The translations under genes and the position numbers were made by a program. Shown one piece after another: positions 61,748 through 64,000 of a stretch of 64,000 bases of DNA; within the stretch, counting starts at the first letter, position 1; the number at the start of each line of letters is the position of its first letter. The notes below the pieces were generated by a model, which saw nothing but the letters and a program-made list of their open reading frames with translations, did not search any database and was not told the origin of the DNA. The DNA comes from JAEUJM01 sp041908445 (GTDB lineage: Bacteria; Actinomycetota; Acidimicrobiia; Acidimicrobiales; DATDAH01): the NCBI GenBank assembly GCA_041908445.1, contig JAYRFK010000006.1:10622-74621 (forward strand), written 5' to 3'.

Positions 61748-63049
61748 ATGACCGACGCCACCGGATCCACCGCGATCCACGACCTCGCCGACCTCGCCAC
61801 CGCGCCGGTGCCGCACCTGGCGACCGAGCTACCCGGCCCGAAGGCCGCCGAGTGGATCGCCCGCGACGCCGCCGTGGCCAGCCCGTCGATGGCCCGCGTC
61901 TACGACCTCGTGCCCGCCCGCGGCGCCGGCTGCGTGATCGAGGACGTCGACGGCAACCGCTTCCTCGACTTCAACGCCGGCATCGCGGTCACCGCCACCG
62001 GCCACTGCCACCCGCAGGTCGTGGAGGCCATCGAGCGCCAGGCCCGCGACCTCATCCACTACTGCGGCAGCGACTGGGCCATGCCGGGCTACACCGAGGT
62101 GTGCGAGCGGCTGGCCGAGTCGGCGCCGTGGGACGGGCCCTCCCGGGTCTTCCTCGCCAACTCCGGCACCGAGGCGGTCGAGGGCGCCATCAAGCTGGCC
62201 CGCGCCGCCACCGGCCGCCCGAACGTGATCGCCTTCCTCGGCGCCTTCCACGGTCGCTCGCTGGGCAGCCTCTCGCTCACCGCGTCGAAGGCCCACTACC
62301 GGGGCGGCTTCGGCCCGCTGCAGGCCGGCGTGTACCACGCGCCCTACGGCGTCTCGGGCTACCTCGAGGACGTCATCTTCCGCCACCTCACCATCCCCGA
62401 GGACGTCGCCGCCGTCGTGGTCGAGCCCCTCCAGGGCGAGGGCGGCTACCTCGTCCCGCCGCCCGGCTGGCTGGCCGAGCTGCGCGAGGTCTGCGATCGC
62501 CACGGGATCCTGCTCGTCGCCGACGAGGTGCAGTCCGGCGTCGGCCGCACGGGGACGATGTGGACGATCGAGCACGACGACGTGGCCCCCGACATCCTCC
62601 TCACCGGCAAGGGCCTGGCCTCGGGCCTGCCCCTGTCGGCGGTGATCGGGCGGGCTGAGCTGTTCAGCTGGACCGCCGGCCGCCACGGCTCGACCTTCGG
62701 CGGCAACGCCGTTGCCTGCGCCGCGGCCCTCGCCACCCTCGACCTCGTAGAGGGCGGCCTCGCGGAGAACGCGGCCAAGGTCGGCAACCAGCTCATGGAG
62801 CGCCTGCGGGTGGTCCAGGCCGACCACCCCGACCAGATCGTCGACGTGCGGGGCCGCGGCCTGATGATCGGCATCGAGCTGCCCGACCACGACGTCGCGG
62901 AGGCGCTCGAGCAGGCCTGCTTCCGCCGGGGCCTCCTCGTGCTGACGTGCGGCCCGGCGGCGGTCCGCCTCGCCCCGCCCCTCGTCGTCACCCCCGAGCA
63001 GGCCGACCTCGCCGTCGACCTCCTCACCGCCGCCCTCGCCGACCTGTGA
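61748..63049 (+). CDS. Class III aminotransferase (4-aminobutyrate/putrescine type)
   Basis: A 433-residue PLP enzyme. It has FLDFNAGIAVTATGHCHP, NSGTEAVEGAIKLARAATGRPNVIAFLGAFHGRS, the PLP-contact Asp in LLVADEVQSGVGRTG, the Schiff-base Lys288 in LLTGKGLASGLPL and GSTFGGNAVACAAALA. Such proteins transfer the amino group of GABA, putrescine or similar omega-amines. Downstream of aguAB it could process putrescine; SSADH at 10808 would finish the route. ATG with GGGGGAG upstream. Confidence 0.9.
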   Translation: MTDATGSTAIHDLADLATAPVPHLATELPGPKAAEWIARDAAVASPSMARVYDLVPARGAGCVIEDVDGNRFLDFNAGIAVTATGHCHPQVVEAIERQARDLIHYCGSDWAMPGYTEVCERLAESAPWDGPSRVFLANSGTEAVEGAIKLARAATGRPNVIAFLGAFHGRSLGSLSLTASKAHYRGGFGPLQAGVYHAPYGVSGYLEDVIFRHLTIPEDVAAVVVEPLQGEGGYLVPPPGWLAELREVCDRHGILLVADEVQSGVGRTGTMWTIEHDDVAPDILLTGKGLASGLPLSAVIGRAELFSWTAGRHGSTFGGNAVACAAALATLDLVEGGLAENAAKVGNQLMERLRVVQADHPDQIVDVRGRGLMIGIELPDHDVAEALEQACFRRGLLVLTCGPAAVRLAPPLVVTPEQADLAVDLLTAALADL

Positions 63050-63097
63050 CCGCGCGCCGCCAGCGCCCGTACCCAGAAGCAGCAGGGGTCGGCACCG

Positions 63098-63838
63098 ATG
63101 GCTGAGGGTCCGCGGACGGTGGCCGGGCGCGTGGCGGTGGTGACCGGCGCCGCCTCCGGGATCGGGCGGGCGGTCGCCGAGCTCCTCGCCGCCGATGGCG
63201 CGACCGTCGCGGCGCTCGACCGGGTCGAGCCCGAGGCGCCCGATGGCGGTCGCACCTGGGCCTGCGACGTGACCGACGCCGGCCGGGTCGACGCCGTCCT
63301 CGCCGAGGTCCGCGAGGCGCTCGGACCGGTCGACGTGCTCGTGAACTGCGCCGGCGTGTCCCTACCGGCGGGGATCGACGCCCCCGACTTCGACGCCACC
63401 TGGGACCAGACCCTCGCCGTGAACCTCACCGGCATGGCCCGGATGATCCGCGCCTGCGTCGACGACCTGCGCCGCGACGGCGAGGGCCGCGTGGTCAACA
63501 TCGCGTCCAGCGAGGCGTTGGGCGCCACCGCCTACCTGTCCGCCTACACCGCATCGAAGCACGGCGTCGTGGGGCTCACCCGGGCGCTGGCGGTCGAGCT
63601 CGGCCGCACCGGCGTGACCGTCAACGCCGTCTGCCCCGGCCCGATCCACACCGGCATGACCGCGGTCATCCCCGACGACGCCAAGGCCAAGTTCGCCCGC
63701 CGGCGGGTGCCCGCCGGCCGCTACGGCGACCCCGCCGAGGTCGCCCACGCGGTCTGGTCGCTCGTGCTGCCCGGCGCCTCGTTCGTCAACGGCGCCGTCC
63801 TCAGCGTCGACGGCGGCATGACCGCCCAGAACACCTGA
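63098..63838 (+). CDS. Short-chain dehydrogenase/reductase
   Basis: A 246-residue classical SDR. It has the cofactor motif TGAASGIG (residues 16-23), NCAGVS, catalytic Ser138 (NIASSEA), Tyr150 and Lys154 (YTASK), and the C-terminal FVNGAVLSVDGGM. An Asp at the end of the second strand (AALDRV) suggests NAD+ rather than NADP+. It oxidises or reduces an unknown alcohol/ketone. It follows the aminotransferase by 48 bp and may be in the same operon. Confidence 0.9.
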   Translation: MAEGPRTVAGRVAVVTGAASGIGRAVAELLAADGATVAALDRVEPEAPDGGRTWACDVTDAGRVDAVLAEVREALGPVDVLVNCAGVSLPAGIDAPDFDATWDQTLAVNLTGMARMIRACVDDLRRDGEGRVVNIASSEALGATAYLSAYTASKHGVVGLTRALAVELGRTGVTVNAVCPGPIHTGMTAVIPDDAKAKFARRRVPAGRYGDPAEVAHAVWSLVLPGASFVNGAVLSVDGGMTAQNT

Positions 63839-63847
63839 CCGCGGGGG

Positions 63848-64000
63848 TCAGGCGCCGGTGAAGCAGGAGTCGACGAACTGCTGGAAGCCGGCGGCGTCGG
63901 CGGTGATGCGCAGGTGACCCTGGGCGTCGCGGGAGATGTCGAGCGACGGGCAGAAGAACGCGCCGGCGGGGGTGAAGAAGTAGGGCGAGCCCTGCACGCC
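63848..64000 (-). CDS. DsbA-family thioredoxin-fold protein, C-terminal fragment
   Basis: Only the last 50 codons lie in the window (stop TGA at 63850-63848). The sequence has GVQGSPYFFTPAG, the cis-Pro loop found in DsbA/FrnE-type thioredoxin folds, then FFCPSLDISRD and an Ala-rich C-terminal helix ending SCFTGA. Probably a DsbA-like oxidoreductase or isomerase; the active-site Cys motif lies outside the window. Convergent with the SDR gene, 9 bp apart. Confidence 0.65.
   Translation of the reverse strand, partial: GVQGSPYFFTPAGAFFCPSLDISRDAQGHLRITADAAGFQQFVDSCFTGA

Overview
The window is about 64 kb of very GC-rich DNA with dense, mostly operonic gene packing, many 4-bp ATGA/GTGA start-stop overlaps, frequent GTG starts and many leaderless promoters (TANNNT about 6-8 bp before the start codon). 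The gene content includes a dnaK-grpE-dnaJ-hspR operon, an SCO6745-family protein, a fused membrane Fe-S oxidoreductase of the mycobacterial Rv0338c type, MazEF/VapBC/Doc modules and a seven-gene Mrp antiporter. This points to a free-living aerobic actinobacterium. I would guess class Acidimicrobiia (Iamia/Ilumatobacter-like), but that is inference from style and content. No rRNA, tRNA, CRISPR array or insertion sequence was recognised, and no gap between genes exceeds 300 bp.

Layout. 1-7.8 kb: three secreted RCC1-type beta-propeller paralogues (the first runs off the window) surrounding a flavin reductase, an FMN-barrel protein and a fructosamine-kinase-like kinase. 8-12.2 kb: a pseudo-receiver protein coupled to a membrane Fe-S oxidoreductase, then a succinate-semialdehyde-type dehydrogenase. 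12.3-18.6 kb: a nitrogen island with two ammonium transporters, two P-II proteins and three related copies of an unusual half-receiver/winged-helix regulator (one truncated). 18.8-24.7 kb: mrpABCDEFG. 24.8-28.3 kb: a Wzz-like/polytopic membrane fusion, a class III adenylate cyclase and a Doc-type toxin module. 28.3-32.2 kb: phosphoglycerate mutase, then an OmpR-type two-component system in an operon with a sugar-nucleotide epimerase. 32.4-37.3 kb: a seven-gene overlapping operon (glycosyltransferases, DUF2064 transferase, methyltransferase, an MsrPQ-like heme/molybdopterin fusion, membrane proteins). 37.4-42.9 kb: a NarL-type two-component system divergent from a MacB-type ABC transporter. 43-48 kb: VapBC, then dnaK-grpE-dnaJ-hspR. 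48-53 kb: a DUF3558-like protein, two secreted LamG-like paralogues and clpB. 53.3-64 kb: MazEF, a Rieske oxygenase, a metallo-hydrolase, a RetSat-like oxidoreductase, an SCO6745 protein, an agmatine-to-putrescine pair, a dienelactone hydrolase, a class III aminotransferase, an SDR and the end of a DsbA-like gene.

How parts fit. The nitrogen island is the most notable part. At least four, probably five, promoters there carry 5-bp half-sites repeated every 11 bp and ending exactly 10 bp before the -10 box. One drives a winged-helix regulator and glnK, two drive the amt genes, and one drives the neighbouring Mrp operon, linking ammonium uptake and cation/proton antiport to one probable regulator family. 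Both amt genes are also preceded by a 14-15-codon open reading frame with a good Shine-Dalgarno sequence whose stop codon overlaps the amt start. The heat-shock genes form a second small regulon: HspR-type inverted repeats with identical 21-bp geometry lie at both the dnaK and clpB promoters, and hspR is the last gene of the dnaK operon. AguA, AguB, the class III aminotransferase and the distant semialdehyde dehydrogenase could together make and degrade putrescine.
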